The translations under genes were made by a program, and so were the position numbers. Shown piece after piece: positions 48,298-57,288 of a stretch of DNA of 64,000 bases. The notes below the pieces were generated by a model. The model searched no databases, was not told the origin of the DNA, and saw only the letters and a program-made list of their open reading frames with translations. The DNA comes from Glycocaulis alkaliphilus (lineage in GTDB: Bacteria > Pseudomonadota > Alphaproteobacteria > Caulobacterales > Maricaulaceae). Each line of letters opens with the position of its first letter. Position 1 is the first letter of the stretch. The stretch lies in the NCBI RefSeq assembly GCF_004000605.1, contig NZ_CP018911.1, positions 2,771,001 to 2,835,000 of the forward strand, read 5' to 3'.

Positions 48298-50094
48298 CTA
48301 GAGCGCCGATTTCCCCTGTCTGCGCAGCGCTCTCAGGGCGAAACGGGCCGGGTCAAGACTGGCCGCGCCGGAGCGCTCCAGCGGAGACGGCTCGCCGCAT
48401 ACCAGGCTTACCATGTGCTCGGCCAGCAACGGCGCATGGGCAAAGCCGCGCGCGCCAAAGCCAGTCAGCACATAAAGCCCGGCTATCGCACTGCCGTCAG
48501 CGCGCACCGCCTGACCCGCCGCAGGCAGACGGTCCGGCAGCACGCAGCGCACCGCCCCCCAGTGTTCCAGTACCGGGCCCAGCCCTGCCCCCATTTGCGG
48601 ATCAAATGCGTTCACCGCTGCGCGTATATCCTCTGCCGCCTGCTCCGGTGTAAGGCGTTCAACCCGCTCATGGGTGGCGCCCGCCAGCACGGATCCGCCG
48701 GGCAGCGGCGCGAGATAATGTCCCCACGCCATGGGCAGAGAGATGGGCGGACCATCATAGGCAAAGCGGGCTGTCTGCCCCGGCAGCCCCTCCATCGGCA
48801 GGCAGATGTCCAGGCCTTCCGGCAGGGCCTCTGCGCCGGATGCGAGGATGAGCTGGTCTGCCTCGGCCAGGACGCGGCCCTGCCCGTCCAGCACCCGCCA
48901 GCCACCGCTTCCCGCCTGTTCGGCCCTCGCCGCCCGCGCATCCACCACCGGCACATCACCAGCAAGCGTTTTGAGTATCCGTGCAGGCTCAATCCAGCCC
49001 GCACATTCCAGCAGCAGGCCATCATCCTTCGCCGTGATACCCGCGCCTTCCATCATCGCGGCAATGCGCGCCAGCCGCCCCGCGCCATCATTGCCGGACG
49101 GCGCACGCACGACGCCGGATGCATGAAACCCGTCTACCCCCTCATAAAGTGCGCGGGCATAATCGAATGCGCTCAAGGTAGCGCGCACATGGGGCCGGTC
49201 TGCGGCCTCAAGACGGGGCGTGAACAGGGCGGCCAGCCCGCCGGATGCGCCTGCGCCCCACCCGCCCTGCGCAATGACCACAGGCGTGACGCCGCGAAGC
49301 CCGAGAGCATGGACGAGGCTCACCGCCGCTATGCCGCCGCCAATGATGGCCACGCGGCCCGGAAGCGCTGGCAAGGGCGCCGCCGATGCACCTTCAAACA
49401 CGCCCTCCAGCCGTTCGCGCTTGCGCCCGAAACCGGGGACTTTCTCTACTGCGAAGCCCGCCTCGGCGAGCCCGCGCCTCACCGCCCCGGCCACCGTGAA
49501 CGTGCCAAGCCGCGCGCCCGGCTTTGACAGGCGGGCGATATGAGCGAACACATCGGCAGACCACATCTCGCCATTCAGCGAGGGGGCAAATCCGTCAAGG
49601 AACCAGGCATCGGCTGCAAAATCCATTTGCCCCAGCGCCGCCTCCACCGTGTCGTGAAAGACGGTCAGCGCCACCCGCCCGCCTGCAAACACCCGCCTGT
49701 GCGGGCCTTTCAGCGGTGAAGGCCACTGGTCTGCCAGCGCATCCGCCTTCCCGCCCAGAGCCGGAAAGGCCGACAGGGCGCGGCGCGCATCGTTTTGGCT
49801 TAAGGGAAAACCTTCCAGCGAGATGAAATGCAGGCGGGCACTGGCGGGCGCCACCTCATCGAAAAGCTGCCACGCGGCGAGAAAATTGAGCCCCGTGCCA
49901 AAGCCCAGCTCGCCAATGATGATGGTGCCGCCAGCAGCAAAGCGCGTCTCAAGACGGCACCCCTCCAGAAACACGGCGCGCGTCTCGGCCAGCCCGTCCT
50001 CGGCAGAGAAATAGACATCGCCGCCCGCCGCGCGCGGGGTGCCCGGCTCGCTCCAGTCTACACTGGCAAAGGGTCTGACGAGGCTGTCGCTCAT
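48298..50094 (-). CDS. mnmC: MnmC, bifunctional tRNA mnm5s2U biosynthesis enzyme
   Basis: The start at 50094 (MSDSLVRPFASVDW) gives 598 residues. The N-terminal methyltransferase domain (MnmC2/MnmD, about 1-235) has GELGFGTGLNFLAAW and AWFLDGFAPSLNGEMW. The C-terminal FAD oxidoreductase (MnmC1, about 245-598) has VAIIGGGIAAVSLVHALGL and a DAO-type end with LTGFGARGFAHAPLLAEHM. Together they remove carboxymethyl from cmnm5s2U and methylate nm5s2U in the tRNA wobble position. An in-frame upstream extension of 12 codons is unlikely. Confidence 0.95.
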   Translation of the reverse strand: MSDSLVRPFASVDWSEPGTPRAAGGDVYFSAEDGLAETRAVFLEGCRLETRFAAGGTIIIGELGFGTGLNFLAAWQLFDEVAPASARLHFISLEGFPLSQNDARRALSAFPALGGKADALADQWPSPLKGPHRRVFAGGRVALTVFHDTVEAALGQMDFAADAWFLDGFAPSLNGEMWSADVFAHIARLSKPGARLGTFTVAGAVRRGLAEAGFAVEKVPGFGRKRERLEGVFEGASAAPLPALPGRVAIIGGGIAAVSLVHALGLRGVTPVVIAQGGWGAGASGGLAALFTPRLEAADRPHVRATLSAFDYARALYEGVDGFHASGVVRAPSGNDGAGRLARIAAMMEGAGITAKDDGLLLECAGWIEPARILKTLAGDVPVVDARAARAEQAGSGGWRVLDGQGRVLAEADQLILASGAEALPEGLDICLPMEGLPGQTARFAYDGPPISLPMAWGHYLAPLPGGSVLAGATHERVERLTPEQAAEDIRAAVNAFDPQMGAGLGPVLEHWGAVRCVLPDRLPAAGQAVRADGSAIAGLYVLTGFGARGFAHAPLLAEHMVSLVCGEPSPLERSGAASLDPARFALRALRRQGKSAL

Positions 50095-50147
50095 GGCCAA
50101 CCGGCTACACGCGATGAAGCAGGCGGGCAATGGGTGGAGATCAGGCC

Positions 50148-50179
50148 AATAAAAAGGGCCGGAGCTGATGCTCCGGCCC
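50148..50179 (-). terminator. intrinsic terminator of motA
   Basis: On the minus strand GGGCCGGAGC-ATCA-GCTCCGGCCC is followed by TTTTTATT. It lies 38 bp after the motA stop and 54 bp before the mnmC start. Confidence 0.88.
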
Positions 50180-50216
50180 GTTCAAGGTGCTTCCCCCGAT
50201 TATTCTTGTTGCAGGC

Positions 50217-51083
50217 TTATTCCGTGCCGACATTCGACAGCGCTTCTTCCAGCTCCAGGAAGGTGGGTTGCATGGCGCTTGGCACATTGCCCCGGCCGAT
50301 CTCGACAGAGATCTGGGCCGCATTGCCGTGCAGGTGCGCAACCAGCACGCTCTGGATGATTTTGTAGAAGATCGCTTCCTCGTCATAGACTTCCTTCATG
50401 CGCGTGGCGAAGGGGCCGACAAAGCCATAGGCCAGGAACACGCCAAGGAAGGTACCCACCAGCGCCGAGCCGATCATGGCGCCCAGATATTCGGGCGGCT
50501 GGGTGATCGCACCCATCGTCTTGATGATACCGAGAACCGCCGCCACGATCCCGAGCGCGGGCAACGCGTCAGCCATGCTCTGCAGGGCGTGGGCGGGGCC
50601 GGAGGCTTCGTGATGGTGCTTTTCCAGCTGCTTTTCCATCGCATCCTCGACCTGGTGAGGGTCTTCCAGATTCATCGTCATCATGCGCAGCGTGTCGCAG
50701 ATGAAATCGATCGCGAAATGGTCCTTCATGATGCGCGGATACTTGGAAAAGAGCGCGCTTTCATGCGGCTTCTCGATATGGGCTTCCAGCGCGATGACAC
50801 CCTTGGTCTTCATCGTCTTGGTCAGCGCAAACAGGAGGGCGAGCAGATCGCGGTAATCCTGCGGCTTCCATTTCGGCCCGGCGAACAGCTTGGAAAGATC
50901 GCCCGCGGTCTTGCCGACCGTCTTGCCCGAATTGCCGATGAAAAAGGCGCCCATCGCCGCCCCGCCAATCATCATCAGCTCAAAGGGCAGCGCCTTTAGA
51001 ATAACGTCGAAATGGCCGCCTGCCAGCATGAAGCCGCCAAACACCATCGCGAACACGCAGACAATGCCGATTATCTGAAACAT
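50217..51083 (-). CDS. motA: flagellar motor stator protein MotA
   Basis: The ATG at 51083 (MFQIIGIVCVFAMVFGG) has GGTGGG upstream and gives 288 residues. Four membrane segments are visible (about 1-22, 32-50, 170-190, 200-225), with the cytoplasmic loop between the second and third and the conserved Pro residues in ADALPALGIVAAVLG and FVGPFATRM. It forms the proton-driven stator with MotB. motB is not in the window; separate motA and motB loci are also found in Caulobacter. No other flagellar gene is present here. Confidence 0.96.
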   Translation of the reverse strand: MFQIIGIVCVFAMVFGGFMLAGGHFDVILKALPFELMMIGGAAMGAFFIGNSGKTVGKTAGDLSKLFAGPKWKPQDYRDLLALLFALTKTMKTKGVIALEAHIEKPHESALFSKYPRIMKDHFAIDFICDTLRMMTMNLEDPHQVEDAMEKQLEKHHHEASGPAHALQSMADALPALGIVAAVLGIIKTMGAITQPPEYLGAMIGSALVGTFLGVFLAYGFVGPFATRMKEVYDEEAIFYKIIQSVLVAHLHGNAAQISVEIGRGNVPSAMQPTFLELEEALSNVGTE

Positions 51084-51260
51084 ATACCCACCATCCCGCA
51101 CTTCTCCGGGGCCGTTCTGGCCGGACCGGGTGAAAGGGCGGATTTTTCCGCTTCTCTTCCCCCGGCCCATGTCCGGTTTCGAGACGGTTCTACGCGAAGA
51201 TGCTTAAAGCCCGGTTTTCATGCTGTTAGCGGAGCGTTTACGACGCGGGCGGCGCGGACT

Positions 51261-52553
51261 ATGCCTCCCCCTATGCCCCTGAACGCCAACCAGCAGACAC
51301 GGGCGGACCGGCGCGGCGCCTTCCGCCTGCTCTTCATCTGCCTGATGGCGGTGGGGGTCGGCAATTCCATGCTGTTTGCCATCCTGCCGCCGCTGGCGCG
51401 CGATATTGGTATTGCCGAGATATATGTCGGCGCGATCTACACCCTCTCTGCCCTCATGTATCTGACGATGAGCCCGGTCTGGGGCGGATTGTCAGACCAG
51501 TATGGCCGCCGCCCGCTGGTCATTTTCGGGCTGGCGACCTATGCCGCCTCCACCCTGATCCTCGCTGCTGGCGCCTGGGCGGGCCAGAGCGGCTTCCTGC
51601 CGCCTCTCATCGCCGTGCTGGCCATGGCGCTGGCACGCGCCCTCTTTGGCGCGTTCGGCTCGGCGACCGGCCCTGCAGCCCAGGCCTATGTGGCAGACCG
51701 CACAGCGCCGTCAGAGCGCACACAGGCGCTGGCCAGCATGACGGCGGCCTTCGCGCTTGGCGGGATGATCGGACCGGCACTGGCGGCCGCCTTCTCCGAA
51801 CGCATCGGCATGGTGCCCTTCATGGTGATGATTGCGGTGCTGGTCGGCGCGTGCGCGCTGATTGTCCGCCTGACCCTGCCGGAAAACACGCCGCCCAGAG
51901 AGAGTGGCCGCCGCCCGCTCAGCCCGCTCGCCCAGTTTGCCTTTGCCGCCGACGGTCGGGTGCGAGCCTTCGTGCTCTATGGCTGCGCGGCCTGGCTGGT
52001 ACAGGCAGCCAGCCTGCAGGCTATCGGCTTTTTCGTCATGGACCGGCTGGAGCTGGATACGACCGCCGGCCTGCAGTTGGCCGGTGTCGCCCTGACCGCA
52101 GGCGCAGCGGCGCTGATCTTTGCCCAGCTGGTGGCGATACCGGCGCTGAAAGTGTCTCCGCGCATGCTGATGCTGATCGGGGCGGGGCTGACGCTGGCAG
52201 GCCAGATCGAGCTGATCTTTTCAGGCGGCTATGCCTCCATCGTGCTGGGCTTTTTGCTGAACTCGCTGGGCTTTGGCTTTGCCCGCTCCGGCTTTACCGG
52301 AGGAGCGAGCCTTGCTGTCACACCGGGCGAGCAGGGCCGCGCGGCCGGCGTGACGGCGGCGACCGCGGGCCTCGGCTTCCTCATCGCGCCCCTGTCAGGC
52401 CTCTGGCTCTATCAGGCGGTAGGCCCCACAGCGCCCTTCATGCTCAATATCGTACTGTCTGTGGTGGCGCTCGGCGTCGCCTTCTTCCACCCGCGCGTGC
52501 GCGTGGCCGTCCAGCCTGTCGAGCAGGACGAGGATAGCAGCGGGGTGGTGTGA
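51261..52553 (+). CDS. MFS transporter, TetA-like drug efflux type
   Basis: A transporter of 430 residues with about 12 membrane segments. The MFS motif A is GGLSDQYGRRPLVIFGL between segments 2 and 3, and motif C-like GGMIGPALAAAF lies in segment 5, the mark of drug/H+ antiporters. ARALFGAFGSATGPAAQAYV resembles the TetA group. The start at 51261 is the first of two close Mets; no strong ribosome site is seen for either. Substrate unknown. An IS481-type element is inserted 30 bp after its stop. Confidence 0.85.
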   Translation: MPPPMPLNANQQTRADRRGAFRLLFICLMAVGVGNSMLFAILPPLARDIGIAEIYVGAIYTLSALMYLTMSPVWGGLSDQYGRRPLVIFGLATYAASTLILAAGAWAGQSGFLPPLIAVLAMALARALFGAFGSATGPAAQAYVADRTAPSERTQALASMTAAFALGGMIGPALAAAFSERIGMVPFMVMIAVLVGACALIVRLTLPENTPPRESGRRPLSPLAQFAFAADGRVRAFVLYGCAAWLVQAASLQAIGFFVMDRLELDTTAGLQLAGVALTAGAAALIFAQLVAIPALKVSPRMLMLIGAGLTLAGQIELIFSGGYASIVLGFLLNSLGFGFARSGFTGGASLAVTPGEQGRAAGVTAATAGLGFLIAPLSGLWLYQAVGPTAPFMLNIVLSVVALGVAFFHPRVRVAVQPVEQDEDSSGVV

Positions 52554-52567
52554 GGTTTTTTCTCCTC

Positions 52568-52583
52568 GTCACCCCCACGCAGG
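52568..52583. repeat. left part of REP-like repeat split by the IS
   Basis: CGTCACCCCCACGCAGG matches the left arm of the REP-like family (compare CGTCATTCCCGCGCAGG at 18702). Its last six bases are the left target duplication. Confidence 0.75.
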
Positions 52584-53612
52584 TGTTTCATCTCGTTTGA
52601 TTGTTTGGATACCGCTTCGGTGTCTGCGGGTGTAGAGTATGTGCGGTCCAGACTGGGAGGCCGGTGATGGAGTTGCGTCTTCATGCCAATGCCCGCACGA
52701 CGCCGGCGACACGGCGTTACATCCAGACCTGTGGCAAGCCAGTTGCTGTGCTGTCGGCCGAGCTGGGGGTGTCAGAGACTACGATAAGACGCTGGCGGGC
52801 GCGCAGCGAAGTGGCTGACCGCCCGCATGTGCCCCATACGCTGAAGACCTCTATGAGCGGCGTGGAGGAAGCGCTGGCTGTCGAGCTGCGCTGTCATGTG
52901 GGCCTGTCGCTGGATGATGCGCTGGAGGTGATGCGGCGCTGTGTGAAGCCGGACCTGTCACGCGCGGCCCTGCACCGCTGCTGGCGCCGTCATGGCATCT
53001 CGGCCCGGCCCGTGCAGGCGCGTGCGCGCACCGGCGTGTTCGAGACCGGCCAGCCCGCCGGGTTCATCCATGTCGATGTGAAGCACCTGACACGCCTGAA
53101 CCGGCAGCCCGCCTATGCCTTCATCGCCATCGACCGGGCCACGCGCTTCGTCCATCTGGACATCTTCAACACGCGCAGCGCAGCCAACGCCGCCGCCTTC
53201 TTCGAGCGCTTCCTGGAAAGCTTCCCGCTGAAGGTCCACACCGTCCTGTCCGATAACGGATCAGAGTTCACAGACCGGTTCGCCGTCGACAAGAAGGGCA
53301 AGCCCGAAGACCGTCCCAGCGGTACCCATGCCTTCGACCGGGTCTGCGCCGCCCACGGTGTCAAACACCGGCTCACACGCCCCTTCCGTCCGCAGACCAA
53401 CGGTATGGCAGAACGCTTCAACCGCCGCCTGCAGGAACATCTCGACGCCCACCCGCCAAACGGACGCAATCAGGGCCGCAACTGCTTCGACACGCACGAG
53501 CAGCGCAACGCCTATATCCGAAACTTCGTCCAAAACTATAACCGCACACGCCTGCGATGCCTCGGCTATCAAAGCCCGCTCGAAATCCTCAACAATCTCA
53601 CGGAACACAACA
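52584..53612 (+). mobile_element. IS481-family insertion sequence, complete
   Basis: The element is 1029 bp. The left end TGTTTCATCTCG and the right end, read inward as TGTTGTGTTCCG, align as imperfect inverted repeats: 15 of the first 22 bases match, including a shared GATTGTT. The 6-bp direct repeat CGCAGG at 52578-52583 and 53613-53618 flanks it. Joining the flanks restores a REP-like repeat nearly colinear with the copy at 18702-18789, so the empty site is readable. It carries one transposase gene and is probably recent. Confidence 0.85.
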
Positions 53613-53638
53613 CGCAGGTGGGGGTCCAGAGATCATAA
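52667..53638 (+). CDS. IS481-family transposase
   Basis: The ATG at 52667 follows GGGAGG and gives 323 residues. An N-terminal helix-turn-helix (AVLSAELGVSETTIRRWRAR) precedes an RNase-H-like catalytic core with the DDE triad: Asp in FIHVDVKHL, Asp in LSDNGSEF and Glu in MAERFNRRLQ. All three acidic residues are intact. The stop codon lies 26 bp outside the element: the final residues after E-H-N come from the duplicated target and the flanking REP-like repeat. Confidence 0.93.
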   Translation: MELRLHANARTTPATRRYIQTCGKPVAVLSAELGVSETTIRRWRARSEVADRPHVPHTLKTSMSGVEEALAVELRCHVGLSLDDALEVMRRCVKPDLSRAALHRCWRRHGISARPVQARARTGVFETGQPAGFIHVDVKHLTRLNRQPAYAFIAIDRATRFVHLDIFNTRSAANAAAFFERFLESFPLKVHTVLSDNGSEFTDRFAVDKKGKPEDRPSGTHAFDRVCAAHGVKHRLTRPFRPQTNGMAERFNRRLQEHLDAHPPNGRNQGRNCFDTHEQRNAYIRNFVQNYNRTRLRCLGYQSPLEILNNLTEHNTQVGVQRS

Positions 53639-53690
53639 CGCTCAGTCGGTCGCCAGCGGCTCTGGGTTCCCGCCTGCGCGGGAACGACGA
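53613..53690. repeat. right part of REP-like repeat split by the IS
   Basis: CGCAGGTGGGGGTCCAGAGA at 53613-53632, then CTCTGGGTTCCCGCCTGCGC and GGGAACGACGA to 53690, continues the interrupted repeat and matches the order of elements at 18716-18788. Confidence 0.8.
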
Positions 53691-53700
53691 CAACTGTTAT

Positions 53701-54948
53701 TTACCGCGCCGCGTCCGCCGCCATCACCGCATTATAGAGAGCGAGCCCCGCATAGCCGTCCGGTTCAAACCCGTTGGCGCTCTGGAAGGCGCGGATGGCG
53801 CGGCGCGTATTGGGGCCGACCACCCCGTCCAGCCCGCCCGGATCATAACCCAGCCGGGCGAGGGCTTCCTGCAGCTCGCGAGACTGGGTGCGGTTGATCG
53901 GGGGATTATCCACCGGCCAGCCCGTCGCCATGCCCGCGTCCCCATGCTCGAACGCGCGGGCGAGATAGGCCACACCCAGCGCATAGGCGGTGGAATTATT
54001 GTAGCGTAAGAGCGCCTCGAAATTGCGGTAGACCAGGAAGGCGGGCGCATTGGCTCCGGCCGGGATAACGAGCCGTGCCGGGCGGTTGAGATCATCGGCC
54101 TCCCAGCCGCCCGATACAGGCTCGATGCCCAGCCCGGCCCACTGCGAGACCTGGCGGCGCTGGCTTTCGTTCCAGTCCGCAAAACTGAAGCCCTCCGGCA
54201 GGCGCACCTCGGTAAATACCGGCTGGCGGTATTCCCAGCCCGCACGCGCCAGCAGGTTGGCGGCGCTGCCCAGAGCATCACCCTCATTGCGCCATATATC
54301 GCGGCGTCCGTCGCCATTGAAATCGACCGCGCGCTCCATATAGGTCGCCGGAATGAACTGGGTCTGGCCCATGCCACCCGCCCACGAGCCGATCAGCTCG
54401 GCACGCGTCGCATAGCCGCGATCAAGCATCTGGGCGATGGCGCGCAGCTGGGCCTCGGCAAAGCCGCGGCGGCGGCCTTCCCAGGCCAGCGTGGCCAGCG
54501 AACGGACAATGTCGAAATTGCCCTGAATCTCGCCATAGGCGCTTTCCAGCCCCCATATGCCGGTGAGGATATGCTGATCGACCTCGAAACGCTCTTCCAC
54601 CGCCTGCAGCGTCTCGGCAATGCGTGCGGAGGCGCGGCGTCCGTTGGCGACACGGGTCTCCGAGACCGCCCCTTCCAGATACTGCCAGATCGGGCGGACA
54701 AATTCCGGCTGGGTCTGATCGCGCTCGATCACGGTGGGATCAGGCTCAAGCCCGTCCAGCATTGAGGCGACGATGTCGGCGCGCACGCCCTCAGAGCGCA
54801 GGTCAGAGGCAAACCCGTCGCGCCAGGCGGTGAAGGGAATGTCCTGGGCCAGGGTTGCTCCCGCATGGCTGACGGCGAGCACAAGCCCGGCGAGCCACGC
54901 GCCGGTCAGGCTCGCAGCACGACGCGAAAAACGATGGATAGTCAGCAT
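53701..54948 (-). CDS. lytic murein transglycosylase, MltB/SLT_2 family
   Basis: The ATG at 54948 (MLTIHRFSRRAASL) with GAGGA upstream gives 415 residues and a signal peptide ending at T-L-A-Q. The SLT_2 domain (about 50-330) contains the catalytic Glu in GIWGLESAYGE, GSWAGGMGQTQFIPATY and DFNGDGRRDIW. A C-terminal peptidoglycan-binding domain follows (about 350-415, LQEALARLGYDPGGLDGVVG and AFQSANGFEPDG). It would cut glycan strands in the periplasm to give anhydro-muropeptides. It ends 10 bp from the interrupted REP-like repeat. Confidence 0.95.
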   Translation of the reverse strand: MLTIHRFSRRAASLTGAWLAGLVLAVSHAGATLAQDIPFTAWRDGFASDLRSEGVRADIVASMLDGLEPDPTVIERDQTQPEFVRPIWQYLEGAVSETRVANGRRASARIAETLQAVEERFEVDQHILTGIWGLESAYGEIQGNFDIVRSLATLAWEGRRRGFAEAQLRAIAQMLDRGYATRAELIGSWAGGMGQTQFIPATYMERAVDFNGDGRRDIWRNEGDALGSAANLLARAGWEYRQPVFTEVRLPEGFSFADWNESQRRQVSQWAGLGIEPVSGGWEADDLNRPARLVIPAGANAPAFLVYRNFEALLRYNNSTAYALGVAYLARAFEHGDAGMATGWPVDNPPINRTQSRELQEALARLGYDPGGLDGVVGPNTRRAIRAFQSANGFEPDGYAGLALYNAVMAADAAR

Positions 54949-55049
54949 GTAAGGGTCCTCACCGCGTATCTGGCCCATCCCCGCAGGACGGCAAGTCTTC
55001 CTGTTAGCACACAGAAGATCAATGCGCGATGAACGCCAGCCCAGCCATG

Positions 55050-55072
55050 GTTAGCGTGAAGTTTACGCTAAC
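55050..55072. promoter_or_regulatory. 8-bp inverted repeat upstream of the TadG-like gene
   Basis: GTTAGCGT and ACGCTAAC form a perfect inverted repeat with a 7-bp spacer, followed by an AT-rich stretch (AAATTAATTATATTTTCTTA) unusual for this window. This looks like an operator plus promoter region in the 254-bp gap between divergent genes. Confidence 0.4.
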
Positions 55073-55202
55073 GCACTAAATTAATTATATTTTCTTACGC
55101 GTCATTAAGCCTTGCCTGCTAGATTCTGCTCCAGATTCAGGCATGGAACCTGCATGCCCGATCGGGGTGGACCGGCATCAGGGCCGGTCCGGACAAGGGC
55201 GG

Positions 55203-56315
55203 ATGGATATGAAACGGCTATCAGGCTTCCTGAAGGACCGCGCCGGCAATATCGCGGTGATATTTGCCTTGTCGCTGGTGCCGGTAATCGGCATGGCCGG
55301 TGTATCGGTAGATACGGCGCGCCTCATCAATGTACGTACCTCGCTACAGGCCGAAGCCGACGCCACCGCGCTGAATGCGGCGGTCGGCGGGCCAGACAGC
55401 AATTTCGCAGTCCAGATCAACGCCATGAATGACCGGGTGATGGCATCGTTTGGTAATTCAGGCCTGTCAGATCTGGACGTCAATGGCGCATGGAACGGGC
55501 TGGATTTCCGCGTCAATGCCAGCGCACGCGTATCGACCGTCCTCATTCACGCCCTTCCAGGCCTTGATGACAGCGTACGCGTCTCGGTGCGTTCCACCGC
55601 GCGCCTGCACCAGCCCATGCTGCAATACGAGCCGCCGGAAGTGAGCTGGCTGGACCCGGAAGCGGGGGATTACAACCGCATCTATGTCTATTGCTATGAC
55701 CCGGATCCGGACGCCGACAAGACGCCCGAACAGCGCCGGACCCAGCGCACGCCTGTGCAGGACAATAATGGCATCAACTTCCTCACCCGCTGGCCGAACC
55801 AGTATCAATGGCCGCGTTGCGAGGAGGGCGAAACAATCAGCTTCGAGCTCTATAACCTTCGCTTCTCGCGCACCAATCCGGAACGGATCGACCACAATCC
55901 GAGCAATGACCGTAACTGGTGCCAGCACACGGCGACAGCGGACTTCCCCTATCCGTGCCGCCACCGCTATTTCACCGATACCGCGCATGTGAACGGTCAG
56001 GAGCACCATAACGGCCTGCAATACGACATCCTGGAAACCGTGTTGTGCGAAAGCCTGGATGAGTGCAAACCCGTCACCCAGGGTGGTATCATTCCCACTG
56101 GCGGCAATCGCAATCCCCAGCGCGCCGCGCAAGGCTGCAGCCCCGGCCGCTATATGTACTATGGCTGGGAAGACCGCCCGCCCGGCCTGCCCGGCGGCAC
56201 CGGCAGCTGGACGCAGATGGGCTGGACCGACCGTGACTATGACGATATCCGCATCATCATGCAGTGCCCGCAACTGGACACGACCCGCGAGCGTTACGTC
56301 CGCCTGATCGAGTAG
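55203..56315 (+). CDS. TadG-like pilus-assembly/secreted protein
   Basis: The ATG at 55203 (MDMKRLSGFLKD) with ACAAGGG upstream gives 370 residues. The N-terminal Tad-like membrane motif GNIAVIFALSLVPVIGMAGV and S-V-D-T-A-R-L-I (about residues 15-42) is the hallmark of TadE/TadG proteins of Flp-type pili. The rest lacks a visible von Willebrand A domain and instead carries a long region rich in Trp, Tyr, Asp, Asn and paired Cys (for example YVYCYDPDPDAD, NWCQHTATADF, VLCESLDECK). No other tad gene is in the window, so it is a stand-alone member. Confidence 0.8.
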   Translation: MDMKRLSGFLKDRAGNIAVIFALSLVPVIGMAGVSVDTARLINVRTSLQAEADATALNAAVGGPDSNFAVQINAMNDRVMASFGNSGLSDLDVNGAWNGLDFRVNASARVSTVLIHALPGLDDSVRVSVRSTARLHQPMLQYEPPEVSWLDPEAGDYNRIYVYCYDPDPDADKTPEQRRTQRTPVQDNNGINFLTRWPNQYQWPRCEEGETISFELYNLRFSRTNPERIDHNPSNDRNWCQHTATADFPYPCRHRYFTDTAHVNGQEHHNGLQYDILETVLCESLDECKPVTQGGIIPTGGNRNPQRAAQGCSPGRYMYYGWEDRPPGLPGGTGSWTQMGWTDRDYDDIRIIMQCPQLDTTRERYVRLIE

Positions 56316-56438
56316 CCCCATATCACCAGTGCAAGTGGCCAGGCGCCCCGGTTGACTTCAGCCGGGGCGTTCTGTAACACCTGCGCTCCCTTGAAGACGA
56401 GGGCGCGTCCCGCCCCGCTCAACCGACGAGACAAGACC

Positions 56439-56564
56439 ATGAAAGTGCGCAGCTCCATCCGCTCTCTGAAAGCCCGGCACCGCGATTGCCAGGTGGTGCG
56501 CCGCCGTGGCCGTGTCTACGTGATCAACAAGACCGATCCGCGCTTCAAGGCCCGCGCCGGCTAG
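56439..56564 (+). CDS. rpmJ: 50S ribosomal protein L36
   Basis: The 41-residue protein [20 protein letters not shown]... ends in [13 protein letters not shown], the alphaproteobacterial L36 form without the zinc-binding Cys/His set. The longer frame starting upstream is not needed; the ATG at 56439 gives the family's exact length. It is monocistronic or is co-transcribed with the HAD hydrolase gene that begins 17 bp later. Confidence 0.96.
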   Translation: MKVRSSIRSLKARHRDCQVVRRRGRVYVINKTDPRFKARAG

Positions 56565-56581
56565 CACGGACGGGCCGGCCT

Positions 56582-57217
56582 GTGGCTGTGCGTGCCATCC
56601 TGTGGGATCTGGGACGTACGCTGGCCGACTGGGACCCAGATTATCTCTATCGCCGATTAATCCCGGATGCTGCAGAGCGCCGGGATTTTCTCACATCTGT
56701 ATGCACCATGGAGTGGCATGAGGCGCATGACCGCGGTGTCTCCATGGCCGCCAACTGCGAAGCGCTGATCGCAAATCACCCGGACAAGGCCGCACTCATC
56801 CACGCCTGGGACACCGGCTGGAATGCCATGTTCAACGGGTATGTGGAAGGCATGGAAGGGGTCGTAGACGCGCTCCACACACGCAGCGTCCCGCAATATG
56901 CCCTGTCCAACATGCCCGCCGAGAAATGGCCGGATGTTCTGGCGCTCTACCCGGCTTTCAGCCTCTTTGAGACCGCCATCATTTCCGGACAGGAAGGGCT
57001 GGTAAAACCCGATCCGGCCATCTACGCCCTCGCCGCATCACGCATAGGCACGCCGCCGCACGAAACACTCTTCATCGATGACCGGCTGGACAATATCGAG
57101 GCGGGCGCAAGGGCAGGCTTTGCCGTGCATCATTTCACCAGCGCGCCCCGCCTGAAGGGCGAGCTGGACCGGCTGGGCCTCCTGCCGCTTGAAGGTGCGT
57201 CCCCCGCGCAGATGTGA
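56582..57217 (+). CDS. HAD-superfamily hydrolase (class IA)
   Basis: A GTG start at 56582 (another at 56588) gives 211 residues. Motif I is LWDLGRTLADWDP with the nucleophile Asp; the second Asp of DxDxT is replaced by Gly, as in the DxGGVLxxWDP subgroup that includes HAD IA variant 3 enzymes. Motif II is in YALSN, motif III Lys in GQEGLVKPDP, and motif IV in LFIDDRLDNIEA. It probably removes phosphate from a small molecule. It follows rpmJ by 17 bp. Confidence 0.88.
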   Translation: MAVRAILWDLGRTLADWDPDYLYRRLIPDAAERRDFLTSVCTMEWHEAHDRGVSMAANCEALIANHPDKAALIHAWDTGWNAMFNGYVEGMEGVVDALHTRSVPQYALSNMPAEKWPDVLALYPAFSLFETAIISGQEGLVKPDPAIYALAASRIGTPPHETLFIDDRLDNIEAGARAGFAVHHFTSAPRLKGELDRLGLLPLEGASPAQM

Positions 57218-57288
57218 TTTGCTGCGGAACGATTGCGCCCCATACTGGTTGACAGGTTGGGACGAAATCCATCTGGGAGGTATGAGCC

